Shown here: one piece after another, positions 52,261 to 64,000 of the stretch
Layout of the letters: each line of letters opens with the position of its first letter
Position numbering within the stretch: the stretch's first letter is position 1
NCBI RefSeq assembly: GCF_022458985.1
Contig: NC_061789.1
Coordinates: 17,764,357 to 17,828,356 of the forward strand
DNA length: 64,000 nucleotides
Origin: Mugil cephalus
Taxonomy: Eukaryota > Chordata > Actinopteri > Mugiliformes > Mugilidae
Direction: 5' to 3'
Notes under the pieces: generated by a model
Databases searched by the model: none
Told to the model about the DNA's origin: nothing
What the model saw: only the letters and a program-made list of their open reading frames with translations
Position numbers and translations under genes: made by a program

Positions 52261-53545
52261 TCATACGGGTTGAACCTCATAGTGCCAGCTCCCAGTCCCT
52301 TAACCCAGCTGTTCCCCGCCCGAACCATACTGTGATCTGTCACCTCAAAGCAGTGGCATAATATAGGAAAGATGTTACGATTAATATAGCTGTAAATGGC
52401 CAATACTGGAAAGAATTTTAAGAGGGTGTTTTTAGTTTTGGAAACCTGTCAGTGCTGCAGTTCTGTGAATGATAATAGTAAAACCTGCTAAACTATGAAG
52501 CTTCAGGGTATCACCACGTGTTTTGGAGCGATGAATCAGGCATACAGTGGGTTGGTCGATTGTTGACAGCAAATATCACTCATGACTAGCCGAGGTACTG
52601 TTCTTTCTTCTTAAATAGTACATCATTGTATTAACCTAGCATGTGTGTCTGTGTCACGGACTCTTGTGTCTCTGTGCTGCTTCCTTCATTGTGCCATGAG
52701 CTTCTTACAAGAGGTGAACATGTAGTGCAATAATGCCTATAACATAACGTACTGTAGAGCAGAGCTTTATTTCTATATAGATGTATTAATAGAGGGAAAC
52801 AAAGGTACATGAATATTATGATTTTCTTGTGACGTTTTTGACACATTGGCTGAAAACTGAAATGGTAGTCTGTTTACTGTGGGTACCGGGACCATTTTAT
52901 TTTATGAGTCATTCCTGGCACTCGCTGCCATTTGCTGTCCACATGAAATGTTCTCTCTCAACGGGTGCAACATGTGGGAGTATTTTCTGAAAGTGTTTAA
53001 ATGGAAGTTAAGTATTGTCTTTCATAAAAAGAAATTAATAATAAAATACTATTTCATTATATATTTTTTTTCCTTTCTCCAGTTATTTAAGCGGATTAGG
53101 CGCATTTGAGAAATGAGCTCCAATTTTCATCCTATTACAATAACTCATACATGGAATATTCTTTGGTGTCAGCACCATTAATAGGTAACTTATGACCTGA
53201 TGTTGAGCAAGTTGCTTTATCTTTTACTTCAACACACGATGTACAAGTCTATCTAGTGGAGAGACGCGCCATGTCGATGATCTGCTTAAGATAATTAAAC
53301 CCAGAGTGCAGGCCAGAACTACTACTTTCCAAAGAATTTGGTGATGCAAAAGAAAGTGTGTGGCTGTGTCATCTTTTATGTTAGTATAACAAAAACGTTT
53401 AAGAATTCTGTGGAAAATCTCAAAGACCTCACCTGTGATGCCATTGTCTTTTATTCCAGTGTGAACTGAATGTGCCTCTGTACCAATTTGTTCTATGTCG
53501 AAAACTGTATAATTGAGTAAAATAAAATATAACGCAATGTATTAA
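52261..53545 (+). other. acly 3' UTR
   Basis: AT-rich non-coding sequence after the acly stop. The best poly(A) signal is AATAAA at 53521-53526; another AATAAA lies near 53039. Confidence 0.6.
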
Positions 53546-54890
53546 TGCAGTGTTTTTGTCTCGTGGGTTTGACTGTTATGCAAACTTGTGTCTGAGGAGT
53601 TGACCTTCAAATAGGGCGGCATCTGAGGATCATATTAATCATCTATAATATGAAAGAAAATTGATATGTCTTCATAAAGCTACTTTCAATTCCCCCAAAA
53701 CGGAAGTATACAGTGAAATAAAACTGAAAAAAGGATTAAAGTACTACATTTAAGAAGTGGTTTGGCTTGTTGGCTTGTCCGTTGTTAACCTAGTAGTAGC
53801 TGACCTATAAATAAATCAGAAAGTCTCATATAGCTAAATTGTGTAGCTCCATGTGTAAGATCTGAGCCATTATCCTTTAACTCGTTTAACTTATTCAGCA
53901 AAGATGTTATGGGAAATACTCACTGATCCTTCATAACAGACGAAGTCATAAATCTGTGGAATCTTGTGTTTTAGCACAGGTAACATGATCTAACATATAG
54001 TATTTAAATTCCCCGTAGCCACAGGGACTGATAATTGGAGGAATGAATCGAATGTGGCAAAAATACATATTTTATGAGATATATCATGGGCCCATTTCAG
54101 TCGGTTTTTGCTCCTCTGTGCAGTACTATTTTTTTTCATTATGCTTATTCTATTGTTTTTATATTTGAACTAAGGAGCCACCGCCCGAAATGTTAGATTC
54201 TTACATAATGGTATTAAAGTATCGTTGATTCTTGCCATCACTTGTAAGATATTCAACATAAAGTGAAATGGTGAAACGTAAATGTTGAAATAAAGAGATT
54301 TAAACGCATTTAGTATAAAGGCACGGTTGTTGGCTCAGATCCAGAAAAGTGTGAAGGCTGTGGAATGAACTCTCATGTCAATTCAAGTTTTTCTCTCCAT
54401 GTGTGCAGGCGCAGACAGGTCGGTCAGAGGCAGGAAGGCGGCCGACGTCAACGACGCGCTCACTGCGCATGTCAGCCAACCTGTCTGTGTTTACCAAGCT
54501 GAAGTACGTTTCATTTTGGTGGTTCCTAACAGCTTCATTCAATTTGTCAGAAACGGCGGGTACGTATTCACATTGACTTGATTAAATATTGTAGCAAATT
54601 TAAAATATTGTATTGGATATTGTGCATAGTAATATGTTCTAAACAGCATGTGTTGGTGTGTTTTATTATAATTGGTGTTTGTTGTACCTGGCATAACTCC
54701 TACGTTAGTTTGACCTAAAAGTCGACATATACTTTATTTTAAGGCTAAAGTTCTATCACTGAATCTGAGTTTTTTTTTGTTTGTTTGCTTGCTTTTTGGA
54801 GACCGCTTATTTTATGGTCTCCTTTAAGTCGCTGACCTGACGCGACGAACGCGAAACGCGCTTCCCTGTCGTTCATCTGCCCAGACTCCG
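53546..54890. other. Intergenic region between acly and klhl11
   Basis: AT-rich and without a supportable exon. Short frames such as the one at 54375-54581 have no recognisable homology. The last 100 bases become CpG-rich and presumably contain the klhl11 promoter. Confidence 0.5.
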
Positions 54891-54977
54891 TGTATGTGTG
54901 GCTGCGTATGTCGCCTCCTTTCCTTCGCTAGTTTACTTAATTTCCTTACACTGCTCACCTCCAGCGCTGGCAGCAGA

Positions 54978-57225
54978 ATGGCAGCGGCGGCCCCCAACCC
55001 GGAGGACTCCTCCAGGAGCAGCGGGAGCGGCGGCGCCGGCACACCCAGCGCGCTTGCCGGAGACGGGGACGCGGAAGAGGCCGAGGACTTCACCTCCTCC
55101 TCCCACTGCTCGGAGCTGTCTCGGCGGCAGAACGAGCAGAGGAAGCAGGGCTTGTTCTGCGACGTGACGCTGGCCTTTAGCAGCGGGGCGGCTACCGGGA
55201 GCGTCCAGAGCTGCGAGTTCTCAGCCCACAGGTCCGTCTTGGCCGCGGCCACCGACTATTTTACCCCGCTGCTGGGAGGGCAGTTCTCCGAGTCCTTGTC
55301 CGGGCGTGTGGAGATGAAGGAGTGGAGCTCGGAGCTGGGGCCCGACCCGGAGACGGTGGAGAGTGTCATCCAGTACATGTACACTGGAGAAATACGTGTT
55401 AGCACCTGCAATGTTCACGAGGTCCTGGAGCTGGCTGATAGGTACGATCTGTTTACAATCACATCCCTGTTTGTGTTTTGGAAGAGAGAGTTGTCATAGC
55501 ATGAGGCCTTCTGCAGCTGCAATGTTGCTTTAAAGTGTACTTAACTCTGACAACAGATTTAACGGTATTACCTAATCATTACAGCCAGATCATCCTTTCT
55601 GACCCCCTTCGCTGTATTGTCTCCGTTTGCCGTGCGCTAGGTTCCTCCTGCTGCAGCTGAAAGATTTCTGCGGCGAGTTCCTGAAGAAGAAGCTGAGCCT
55701 GACCAACTGTGTGGCGGTGCACAGCCTGGCTCACATGTACACCCTGGACCAGCTGGCTCTGCGGGCTGCAGACATGATCCGCCGCAACTTCCACAAGGTT
55801 ATCCAGGATGAGGAGTTCTACACGCTCCCCTTCCACCTGGTCCGCGACTGGCTGTCGGACGCGGAGATCACGGTGGATTCGGAGGAGGTGTTGTTCGAGG
55901 CCGTGGTGAAGTGGGTGCAGAAGAACCCGGAGGAGCGGAGCCGCTACTTCGAGGAGCTGTTTCGACTCCTGAGGCTGCCCCAGATCAAGCCCACCTACCT
56001 GACCAGGGTGGTGAAAAACGAGCAGCTGGTGGCGGCCAACGACACCTGTCTCCGGCTGGTGTCGGAGGCGGTGGAAGGCCACGCCATTCGCTTTGAAAAC
56101 CTCAAGTCCACCGACATGGAGCTCTGGTCTTCCCACATGGCCTCCTTTCAGCCTCGCTTCGGCCAGAACATGGACGTTATCATGGTAGTAGGCGGAGTGT
56201 CCGAGGGGGGAGACTACCTGAGCGAGTGCGTGGGCTACTTCATTTACGAGGACCGCTGGGTCAACCTGCCACACATCCACAACCACCTGGACGGCCACGC
56301 CATCGCCGCAACGGAGTCCCACGTCTACGTGGCCGGTTCCATGGAGCCGGGCTTTGCTAAGACGGTGGAGCGTTACAACCCCAATCGCAACACCTGGGAG
56401 CAGGTGAGCAACTTGACCACGCGCAAGCACTCCTTCGGCCTCACCTGCATCAAGGATATCTTATACAGCATCGGCGGCCATGGCAACTTCAGCCCGGGCT
56501 TCAAAGACGTCAGCGTGTACGAGCCCGAGCAGGACAAGTGGCACAATCTGGAATCGGCCCCCAAGATCCTGCGAGACGTCAAGGCAGTGAGCGTGGAGGA
56601 CCGCTTTGTGTATGTCACGGCACGCACGCCTGTCGACACGGATAACGACGACGGACTGAAGACGGTGACCACTCGCTACGACACGGATAGCCGCCAGTGG
56701 CAGGATGTCGACTCCCTGCCCCTCATTGACAACTACTGCATCTTCCAGATGGCTGTGGCCTCCACTAATTTCTACCACACGGCCTCCTGCTGCCCCAAGA
56801 GCTACACGGTCAGGGATGAGGTGGCCAGGCAGAAGATCAGCGTGCGCATTTCTGACGAGATCCTGGAGAGCCTGCCGCCGGAGGTAACCAGCATCGAGGG
56901 CGCCGCTATCTGCCACTTCGACGAGGACGTCTTCATCATCGGAGGCTGGAAGAACAGCGACGACGTGGACAAGCAGTACCGCAAGGAGGCCTACCGCTAC
57001 TGCGCCGAGAGGAAGCGCTGGATGCTGCTGCCGCCCATGCCTCAGCCCCGCTGTCGAGCCACAGCCTGCCACGTGCGCATCCCCTACCGCTTTCTGTATG
57101 GCTGCCAGCGGTACCCCATGCCCCAGAACCTGGCCCGCCAGCGAGACCGCATGCAGCAGATGCAGCAGCTCCACCGGCGCACCCTCACCCTGCGTCGGCA
57201 GCTCCAGTCGCAGATAGAGTGTTGA
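54978..57225 (+). CDS. klhl11: Kelch-like protein 11
   Basis: Two coding exons, 54978-55441 and 55641-57225, give 682 residues (human 708). The protein is a substrate adaptor for a Cullin-3 ubiquitin ligase. A short Ala/Ser/Gly-rich leader precedes the BTB domain (about residues 50-155; [39 protein letters not shown]). The BACK domain follows ([38 protein letters not shown]). Kelch repeats begin near [20 protein letters not shown] and include [13 protein letters not shown] and [20 protein letters not shown]. The C-terminus is QSQIEC. The Met at 54978 ([10 protein letters not shown]) was chosen because human KLHL11 also begins with MAAAA; an upstream in-frame Met at 54894 would add a hydrophobic, family-untypical leader. 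The single intron, within ADR|FLL, is short (199 bases). Codons are strongly GC-rich, which opens long antisense frames that are shadows. Confidence 0.97.
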
Positions 57226-58905
57226 ACAGGCCCCGAATTCTACTCCGTTCATGCAGCTCAGTCCGAAGGTTTACTTCAAAACCACCATTCCACTCCAGTC
57301 GTCGGTGACCCCCATTCATGCATAACGCACTGTAACGAGTCTGGCGTGGCTCTCTTTCTGGAATTCATTCATCTGAACTACGTGCCATCAGCTGTCATGC
57401 TGTGTTGTGTTAATGGCTGAATCGCGGAGAGCCCATGAAATGTGTGGGCAGGCGTGCACTAACCAGCTGGTGGTCTGTGAGGAGGGATTATGGCGAATGT
57501 AAACATGTGAATAAGAGTGTTATATAGCAGCCAACATTGAATATTCTTTAGTAATTTATGTTGGTAGAGATACTGTTTATCTGTTTGTATATAAATAGTA
57601 CAAAGCTGTATATGTAAACATTTATATGGATATTTTACATTCCTTCATTGTATGCCTGTACTGGGAAATGTGACAAAAGTACTAACTGCATTCCTACGTT
57701 CTTAATGAAGTCTCCTTCCATTGTAACACTGTGACAATCTCCTCATGCAAGTGTAACATCAGTCCAGCGAACTAACTCTTAGATCATAACTGCAGTAGAA
57801 TGGCTCTGTTTATCATTGTACGGCCCCAACAACTAAATATGACTTGATTTAGAGGCTGCTAATCATAAAATCCCGTAGAATAGGTCGCTTTTAGATGACT
57901 GTTCGTCTCCAACAGTTGTACAGTAATATATTTCTGTCGGTTTTACTTTCGTCATTTGAAGCTAGTAATGTTTCTGCAGGTTTCTCGAGAGGTGCTTTGA
58001 GATACCTGTGATATCCCAAGATATGTGACGAAGTGTAACGAGTCATTCCTTTGTGTTAACAAGCATTAAACATTCTAATCTCCCACTGCATTAAGCACCA
58101 ATCACTGGCAACTGCAGAATCATTCCTTTTGCACTGTTGCTCAGTGTATTCCAAGCCATTCCAGAAAGATACATAGTTAATGTGCATATGTATGAGTGCG
58201 AGAGTATGAATTGTGTTCCAGGTTTGGTTCTGCAAAGAATAGCAAAAGCTCCTCTTAAACTGCACTTTGTAACATCAAATTGTTTGTAAAGTCTTAAAAA
58301 AGAAAAAAAGAAAAAGCGTAGAGATTTCAGTTGCCACTGCACTTTGCTTGTTTTATCTGGTTCATATCAGACAAAGTGATTGTATTTTGGAAATGCTTTG
58401 TGTCAGCCAGCTTCCAGACAGTAAGATTTGATCTTTAAAAAAAAAAAAAAAAAGCGTATTGTCATTAATGACAGACAGATTAGTTTCTAATATTGAATGC
58501 CCTGTGTTATTTGTACCTCATTTCCAGCTGGGTGTATATTGGAGATCTGATACTCTGTGTTGTTCTCTGGTCTTTGTTAACCCACCAAAGAGATGTAGAA
58601 ATGGGATGAGAAGGAATCAGGCTTCTTGGCAAAACAGAAGGGATCGTTATATGAATGTGTTGTGACTGACATTCAGAAATTCCCACTGTCCATGCAGTGC
58701 TTATTACAGCAAAAAGGTTAGAGAACGCAGAAATGATATTCATTTCCACTTTATGACCAACATGAATAGCACTGCAAATATTAACTGAAATAAGCTATGT
58801 AATATGCTTTGCATGTGATAGTTTGATTTTGTGTCCTTATATTGGATGTAAAAAAAAAATGCTAATGTCATCACTTGCAATTAAAGTTGTTTTGTAAGAG
58901 AGATG
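57226..58905 (+). other. klhl11 3' UTR
   Basis: Non-coding AT-rich sequence after the klhl11 stop, with an A-run at about 58437-58453 and an ATTAAA signal at 58880-58885. No kelch or other exon is found here or up to 59187. Confidence 0.5.
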
Positions 58906-59187
58906 GTTCTGCATGGTGTGTATTATTGCTTTGTTGGAACTTTATACGCATAATACTCAAACTTACAAAATGCTTTTTTTGCCATAGAGTGCTTACTAAA
59001 TAAAACACCATGCATGCAGTGTGTCAGACTCTGTAATTTAACTGGTGAAATAGACTATAACGAGATGGATATATTTCTATTTATTTATAAGGCTTACCTC
59101 TGTAAACATCTTAATAATTTTTAAAGAGAGAGACTTGTGGGAACCTTAGATGAATGCATTCGTTTTCTGCGGAAGAGTACCCATCGT

Positions 59188-60175
59188 CCCACATCAAGTT
59201 ATACAAGCAAGTAGTACTGCTGCCTTCACGTGTTCCTCACAGTGCGCTAATTATGAACGCCTAAACTACCTACTGTCTTTTTTTCTGCTACTATTACTGA
59301 CCGACTTGTGCACGTTTATAAACTCTTCCTCACACAAGACAAATGCTACTACTTCTACATATACACCGCAAACTATTTATTTTATTCAGTTCCAAATGTC
59401 TTCATCTGCTGTGCACTTTAGTTATTGTTTACTTTAGTGTCAGGATGATGTCTGTCTTTATCTATTGTGCCTGTCCACTTTACCTCTTGATCGTTAGATA
59501 GTGAGAAACGTTTTTTTTTCCGATTCCCTTGTATGTCTGGGACATGTGAAGAAACTGGAAATACAGCTGACTTTTGACTTTAAAAAAAAAAAAAAAAAAA
59601 AAACTACTCCATGTGTTGGTGAAGTGCTACGTTCCGATGCTAACAGCGGTACAGGAAGGCAGCAGGGTTACCCACATCAAGTTATACAAGCAAGTAGTAC
59701 TGCTGCCTTCACGTGTTCCTCACAGTGCGCTAATTATGAACGCCTAAACTACCTACTGTCTTTTTTTCTGCTACTATTACTGACCAATTTGTGCACGTTT
59801 ATAAACTCTTAGAAACTATCTTTATAAAGACAAATGCTACTACTTCAACATATACACCGTGAACTATTAATTTTATTCCGTTCCTAATGTCTTCATCTGC
59901 TGTGCACTTTAGTTATTGTTTACTTTAGTGTCAGGATGATGTCTGTCTTTATCTATTGTGCCTGTCCACTTTACCTCTTGATCGTTAGATAGTGAGAACG
60001 TTTTTTTTCCCGATTCCCTTGTATGTCTGGGACATGTGAAGAAACTGGAAATAAAGCTGACTTTTGACTTTTTTTTAAAAGAAAAAATTAAAAAAAAAAG
60101 AAAAAAAACTATTCCATGTGTTGGTGAAGTGCTACGTTCCGACGCTTACAGCGGTACGGGAAGGCAGCAGAGTTA
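59188..60175. repeat. Tandem duplication of a poly(A)-tailed sequence ahead of nt5c3b
   Basis: Bases 59188-59670 (483 bases) are repeated as 59671-60175 (505 bases) with high identity; the difference in length is mainly the A/T tracts. Each unit starts cccacatcaag. Each contains a block ending in a poly(A)-like run (59582-59602 and about 60074-60107), preceded by aaataaag or aaatacag and gctgacttttgactt, which suggests a retroposed sequence. Each closes with about 70 bases ending in ggaaggcagcag. The second copy abuts the nt5c3b 5' region. Confidence 0.85.
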
Positions 60176-60294
60176 GCTCTCAGATGATCCTGTCGACCTC
60201 ATAGCAACATCAAACCTCAACGGAGAGAGTCAGCCGATGAAACGCGACTTGTCAACATATCCTTTAGGGACGTGCTGCATTACTTTTAAGAAAA

Positions 60295-62620
60295 ATGGTA
60301 AAATTAACCTGCACGTGTTTAGAAAAGGCCGGACGTACCATGCCGACTTATATCCTAGCTAGAAGGAGCGTGCCTAGCTAACGCTAATTTCGGAATGTAG
60401 TAGTGCTAGCTGACACTTGTCTTTGTTGGAGTTGTTATGGAGGCTCCTTTCAGTGCAGAGCATCACCACGACTGTGTCGATGCTGGTTAATGTGCAGGCA
60501 ATGAGTTATTTTGGTGCTTAGAGAGTGCGCTAGCACCTGCCTAGCAAGCCTGGCATCTGGGTTATGTATCCTGCCCGTTTGTCTCCTAACTGTCAATATA
60601 CTCTGCTAAACTAATACGGAAATGTTTTACAGATTCAAGAGCTGTCCAACCCCTCGGTGTGTATGAAGGACCCTAAGAGGGTGCAAGAGATCCTGCAGTC
60701 CATGATGAAGGCTGGCTCCAACACCTTGCAGGTATCCTGGGATTTGACAGCTCCTGCAATAATCTATAAAACACAGTCAGCCCAGCTCAGCACTGTGTTA
60801 TTGTTGAAATCCTCTTTTTGTTTCAAATCCAGGTGATCTCAGACTTTGACAGGACCCTGACAAGATTTGCACACAATGGAAAAAGGTGCCCTACCTGTCA
60901 CGGTAAGTAGATTGAGGAGTGAGGTAGCTTGAGGTGTTGGTTAGTTTTCAGCTGAACGTTTCCGCTTCATGATGTTCGTCTTCGTTGCAGATATTCTTGA
61001 CAACAGCAAACTCATTTCCAGTGACTGCAGAGAAAAGGTAGGAAAGAGGCTTAAGTGCATGGTTAGCCTTTCGAGATGTATTGTAACCAACAAAACTAAG
61101 TACTGCGACCCACTACCGCCGTAACATGGAGCAATGTGTGTAAGCTCACACATGAAATTAATTTGTTTTAGTTTTGGGAATGCATAACTCTCCTAGCTTC
61201 TAGGATGTACATTTACCATCTTGTGTGCTGCAGTGGGACGTGCTTTATTTCAAGGAACAGAGATGTATAAACGTCAGTGTATGCTTTCTCTGAAAACTAT
61301 CCAGATTTATAATTAGTGAACCATTCCTTGGAGATGAACATGTTTTTCTACTTGAGATTCCATCTAACGTTGTTGGTCCGTTAGTTCCATTCATTCATTG
61401 AGTTTTAGCACTTGTCTGCCATCTAGTGGGTGATAGGAGAAATGGAGCCATTAAATCTACAGTGTGAGATATTTCACCATCAGATCTTCTCCATACTATT
61501 ATCAATATATAAAAATAGCACAGGTGTTTAAAGCTTCTGTCATTATATTGTAATCAAGAAAAATCCATAGTAAAACATGTTGTGTCTGACCATAAAGGTC
61601 CGTGTGGCCAGTTACTGAGAACTCTGTCCTGTCTTCCTCAGCTAGAGGAGCTTCGTGACACGTACTACCCAATAGAGATTGACTTCTCGCGGTCAGTGGA
61701 GGAGAAGCTGCCTCTGATGGTTGAGTGGTGAGTTGAGTTTATGACAATGTGGACAGAGTTTTGGAGTAGTCACGTCGAAGGTGTTTCTGATCTCCGCTGT
61801 GCACAGGTGGACCAAAGCTCATGAACTCCTGGTAGAGCAGCAGATCAAGAAAGACCTGCTGGCTACGGTGGTCCATGAATCTAATGCCATGCTGAGGTAG
61901 GAACGCCTAGAACTCTGTTCAGGAGTTAAAAACATGTTGTAACGTGGCCGCATGAATTTTAGTCATTTGTGGACATTTTCACAGGGAAGGCTACCAGCTG
62001 TTCTTTGACCACCTGCACGAGCACAGCATCCCGCTGCTCATATTCTCCGCTGGAATAGGAGATATCCTGGAAGAGGTGATTCGCCAAGCCAGGGTCTTCC
62101 ACCCCAACGTCAACGTCTTCTCCAACTACATGGACTTTGATGAGTCTGTGAGTTGCCTCAGTGCGAATTACAATCTGTCCATCGCCCTAAGGGACTGAAA
62201 TAATAACCTGTGGCGGTCTGTTGGGACAGGGGGTGTTGAGGGCTTTCAAGGGAGAGCTGATTCACATCTACAACAAGAGGGAAGGTGCGCTGCTCAACAC
62301 CGGCCACTTCCAGGAGCTGCGGACGCGGCCCAACGTGCTACTGTTGGGGGATTCTCTGGGAGATCTGACCATGGCTGACGGAGTGCAGGACATGGAGAAC
62401 ATCCTCAAGATCGGCTATCTCAATGACAAGGTAATTCAAAAGAACGTACTCCTGTGTTTGTCTGCACGATTAGAGATTATACAAGTCAATTTTCCACCCT
62501 CGTCTTCAGGTGGAGGAGAGGAAGCAGTCATACTTGGACGCATATGACATCGTGTTGTTGAGGGATGAAACCTTGGAAGTCCCCAACGCCGTTCTCCTCT
62601 ATCTCACTGGGAATAAATGA
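60295..62620 (+). CDS. nt5c3b: 7-methylguanosine phosphate-specific / cytosolic 5'-nucleotidase IIIB
   Basis: Nine coding exons: 60295-60297 (ATG only), 60633-60731, 60833-60902, 60991-61037, 61642-61727, 61807-61896, 61985-62147, 62230-62430 and 62510-62620, giving 289 residues, near the family's usual 290-300. The enzyme is a HAD-superfamily 5'-nucleotidase that dephosphorylates pyrimidine monophosphates and m7GMP from cap decay in the cytosol. Motif I is [10 protein letters not shown] (nucleophile Asp38, acid/base Asp40). The middle part has [26 protein letters not shown] and ESNAMLREGY. HAD motif II is in [15 protein letters not shown] and motif III/IV in [16 protein letters not shown]. 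The start codon is the last codon of exon 1; the next in-frame Met is MKDPKRVQE, ten codons in, so a shorter start is possible. The B rather than A paralogue is chosen by neighbours fkbp10 and klhl11. Confidence 0.92.
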
Positions 62621-63400
62621 AGTCAGTGTTGTCCACATGCCACTGGACACTCCAGGGCCTTCAGCTGAGAAAGCGCCACCTGGATTCTTATTGACAACCA
62701 GCTAAGAATGGTTTAGTGATTACTTTTTTGATTCTACTAAAATCTACACACATGCCTCAGCTGACAGCCTCCCCCACACCACATCACCCCTTTACATTTT
62801 TTAATCCGCTGGCCAAACTGCTCCCCGACAACACTGGAGGTTGTGGCTGTAAATTTGCAGTCCAGCTGCTGTGCCGTGTTTACAGTGCCCATGTGGTTAT
62901 GGGTATTTTCTGTCTGTTTTCATTTGTCAGAGGTTAAGTCCTGTATGTAACCAATAAGGGAAAACGCACAACATAAATGGACAACAACACTTGACTTAGC
63001 ATTTGATTTGAAAGTGATTTCCAGCCTTTTATATAACACTACTATGAGAGTCACACTTGAGCTTAGGAAATGAATATGCCATCGCAAATAGATCATTACG
63101 AGGCAGAATGACTCACAAGAACTAACTACTACCTCAGAACTGTGACGGTATTACGAAGAGACTTGATAGGATTTCACTTTCAATCATTTTAACTGTATGG
63201 CTAGAAGGAAACACTTTCTACACTGTAACATGTCAGCTTCTAAACACATTTTTCTTTACCATCCTTTGTGGACAGTAGGCCACATTTGTTTTTTTGTTTT
63301 ATTCTTCCTTTTTTTGTACCATCATCTGAACTCATTTCTTCATGTGTTCCAGTTGATTTGAAATAAAAATAAAAATAAAAAGAAGTGTTTCTGTTGATCA
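62621..63400 (+). other. nt5c3b 3' UTR
   Basis: Non-coding. AATAAA signals cluster at 63362-63377. The convergent fkbp10 3' end follows within about 100 bases. Confidence 0.55.
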
Positions 63401-63655
63401 TGAAAGTCTGTACTAGGCTAGAAGGAAGGAAGGAGAGTTTTATTAGAAAAGTTTATTTTATGTTTCACAACACACTGTAATACATAATTTAATATTTCAA
63501 CCAAATATACTGTACAACCAGTGGTTTTTAAATCTTTTCTATATCTAGGGGAAGGGTCGGAGGGGAATGTGGACTCCATGGCAACTCATTTGACCTGTGT
63601 ATAGACGGAACGTTCCAGAAATATACATCAGAAGCCCAGACGATAGCACAACTCT
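63401..63655 (-). other. fkbp10 3' UTR
   Basis: On the minus strand AATAAA signals lie at 63438-63443 and 63452-63457, about 200 bases past the stop. Confidence 0.5.
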
Positions 63656-64000
63656 TTAAAGTTCGTCCCGGCTCACTTGTTCCGGCTCCTCATCCACCTT
63701 CAGTTTCAGTTCATCCTCTACAATCTTCATGTCTTTATTCCGGTCCTGGTTATTAAACATGTCCTTAATGATGCTGTCAGCATCGACCCCTGGCCTAAGT
63801 CGACCTTTGCCCTCTTTAACTTGGAGCCTGATGAAGTTTGAAAACTGGAGGAAATAGATGTTATGAGTCATTCTTTCTGCTCGCAATCATATATTTTTTT
63901 AAATGTAAATGAAGCAACAGCATTAGTTGACCTAGCTTTGTCAGCTTACCTCCTCCAGAGGGACCTCTTTGTCCCCATTAAGGTCCATAGCAGGAAATAG
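63656..64000 (-). CDS. fkbp10: FK506-binding protein 10 (FKBP65), last two exons, partial
   Basis: Minus-strand exons: 64000-63950 (runs off the window) and 63844-63656 with stop. They encode two EF-hands. The first loop is [12 protein letters not shown], closed by the splice to FSNFIRLQV. The second loop is [12 protein letters not shown]. The C-terminus is RDEL, an ER-retrieval signal of the KDEL class. FKBP9/FKBP10-type proteins are ER peptidyl-prolyl isomerases with four FKBP domains followed by EF-hands; FKBP10 assists procollagen and tropoelastin folding. The FKBP domains lie beyond the window edge. The choice of FKBP10 rather than FKBP9 rests on synteny with nt5c3b. Confidence 0.85.

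Noticed and set aside
54894-54977. Upstream in-frame Met for klhl11
   Set aside because: The extra 28 residues are hydrophobic and unlike the family; the MAAAA start at 54978 matches human.
55579-56430. Long antisense frames (about 260-280 codons) opposite klhl11
   Set aside because: They mirror the GC-rich codon use of klhl11 and have no homology or splice context.

Overview
The window is vertebrate nuclear DNA, almost certainly from a ray-finned (teleost, probably percomorph) fish. The genes are split into many short exons with GT-AG introns and carry AATAAA-type poly(A) signals. CA, TA and TCC microsatellites are frequent, and small MITE-like DNA elements sit in introns. Gene content matches the block around human 17q21 (ZNF385C, NKIRAS2, DNAJC7, CNP, ODAD4, ACLY, KLHL11, NT5C3B, FKBP10). 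The CNP gene is of the fish 'RICH' type (regeneration-induced CNPase homologue) with a long acidic N-terminus.

Layout: 1-4.8 kb is intron or upstream DNA of znf385c. 4.8-10.2 kb holds five 3' coding exons of znf385c (+), followed by about 3 kb that looks like its 3' UTR. 13.3-18 kb is a gene-poor stretch with one retroelement fossil and candidate non-coding elements. 19.1-20.8 kb is nkiras2 (-), which shares a tight head-to-head promoter with dnajc7 (+, 21.3-26.6 kb). Then come odad4/ttc25 (+, 28.1-30.6 kb), cnp (+, 31.2-36 kb), acly (+, non-coding exon near 37.6 kb, coding 39.7-52.3 kb) and klhl11 (+, 55.0-57.2 kb). A 483-bp tandem duplication lies at 59.2-60.2 kb. It is followed by nt5c3b (+, 60.3-62.6 kb) and the last two exons of fkbp10 (-, 63.65 kb to the window edge).

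The genes do not form one pathway; this is a conserved syntenic block of unrelated functions: transcription control (znf385c), kappaB-Ras signalling (nkiras2), co-chaperone (dnajc7), ciliary outer dynein arm docking (odad4), RNA/nucleotide phosphodiesterase of nerve tissue (cnp), acetyl-CoA supply (acly), ubiquitin-ligase adaptor (klhl11), nucleotide catabolism (nt5c3b) and ER collagen folding (fkbp10). Exon joins were worked out by hand from splice signals, reading phase and remembered family sequences. All internal phases closed without a break, giving intact predicted proteins: NKIRAS2 192 aa, DNAJC7 493 aa, ODAD4 488 aa, CNP 686 aa, ACLY 1092 aa, KLHL11 682 aa, NT5C3B 289 aa.

I found no new multi-gene system. 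The points most worth a second look are an apparent two-gene inversion (odad4-cnp) relative to human, the very long acidic domain of cnp, a Gly at the Ras-12 position of the kappaB-Ras protein, and the tandem duplication abutting the nt5c3b start region.
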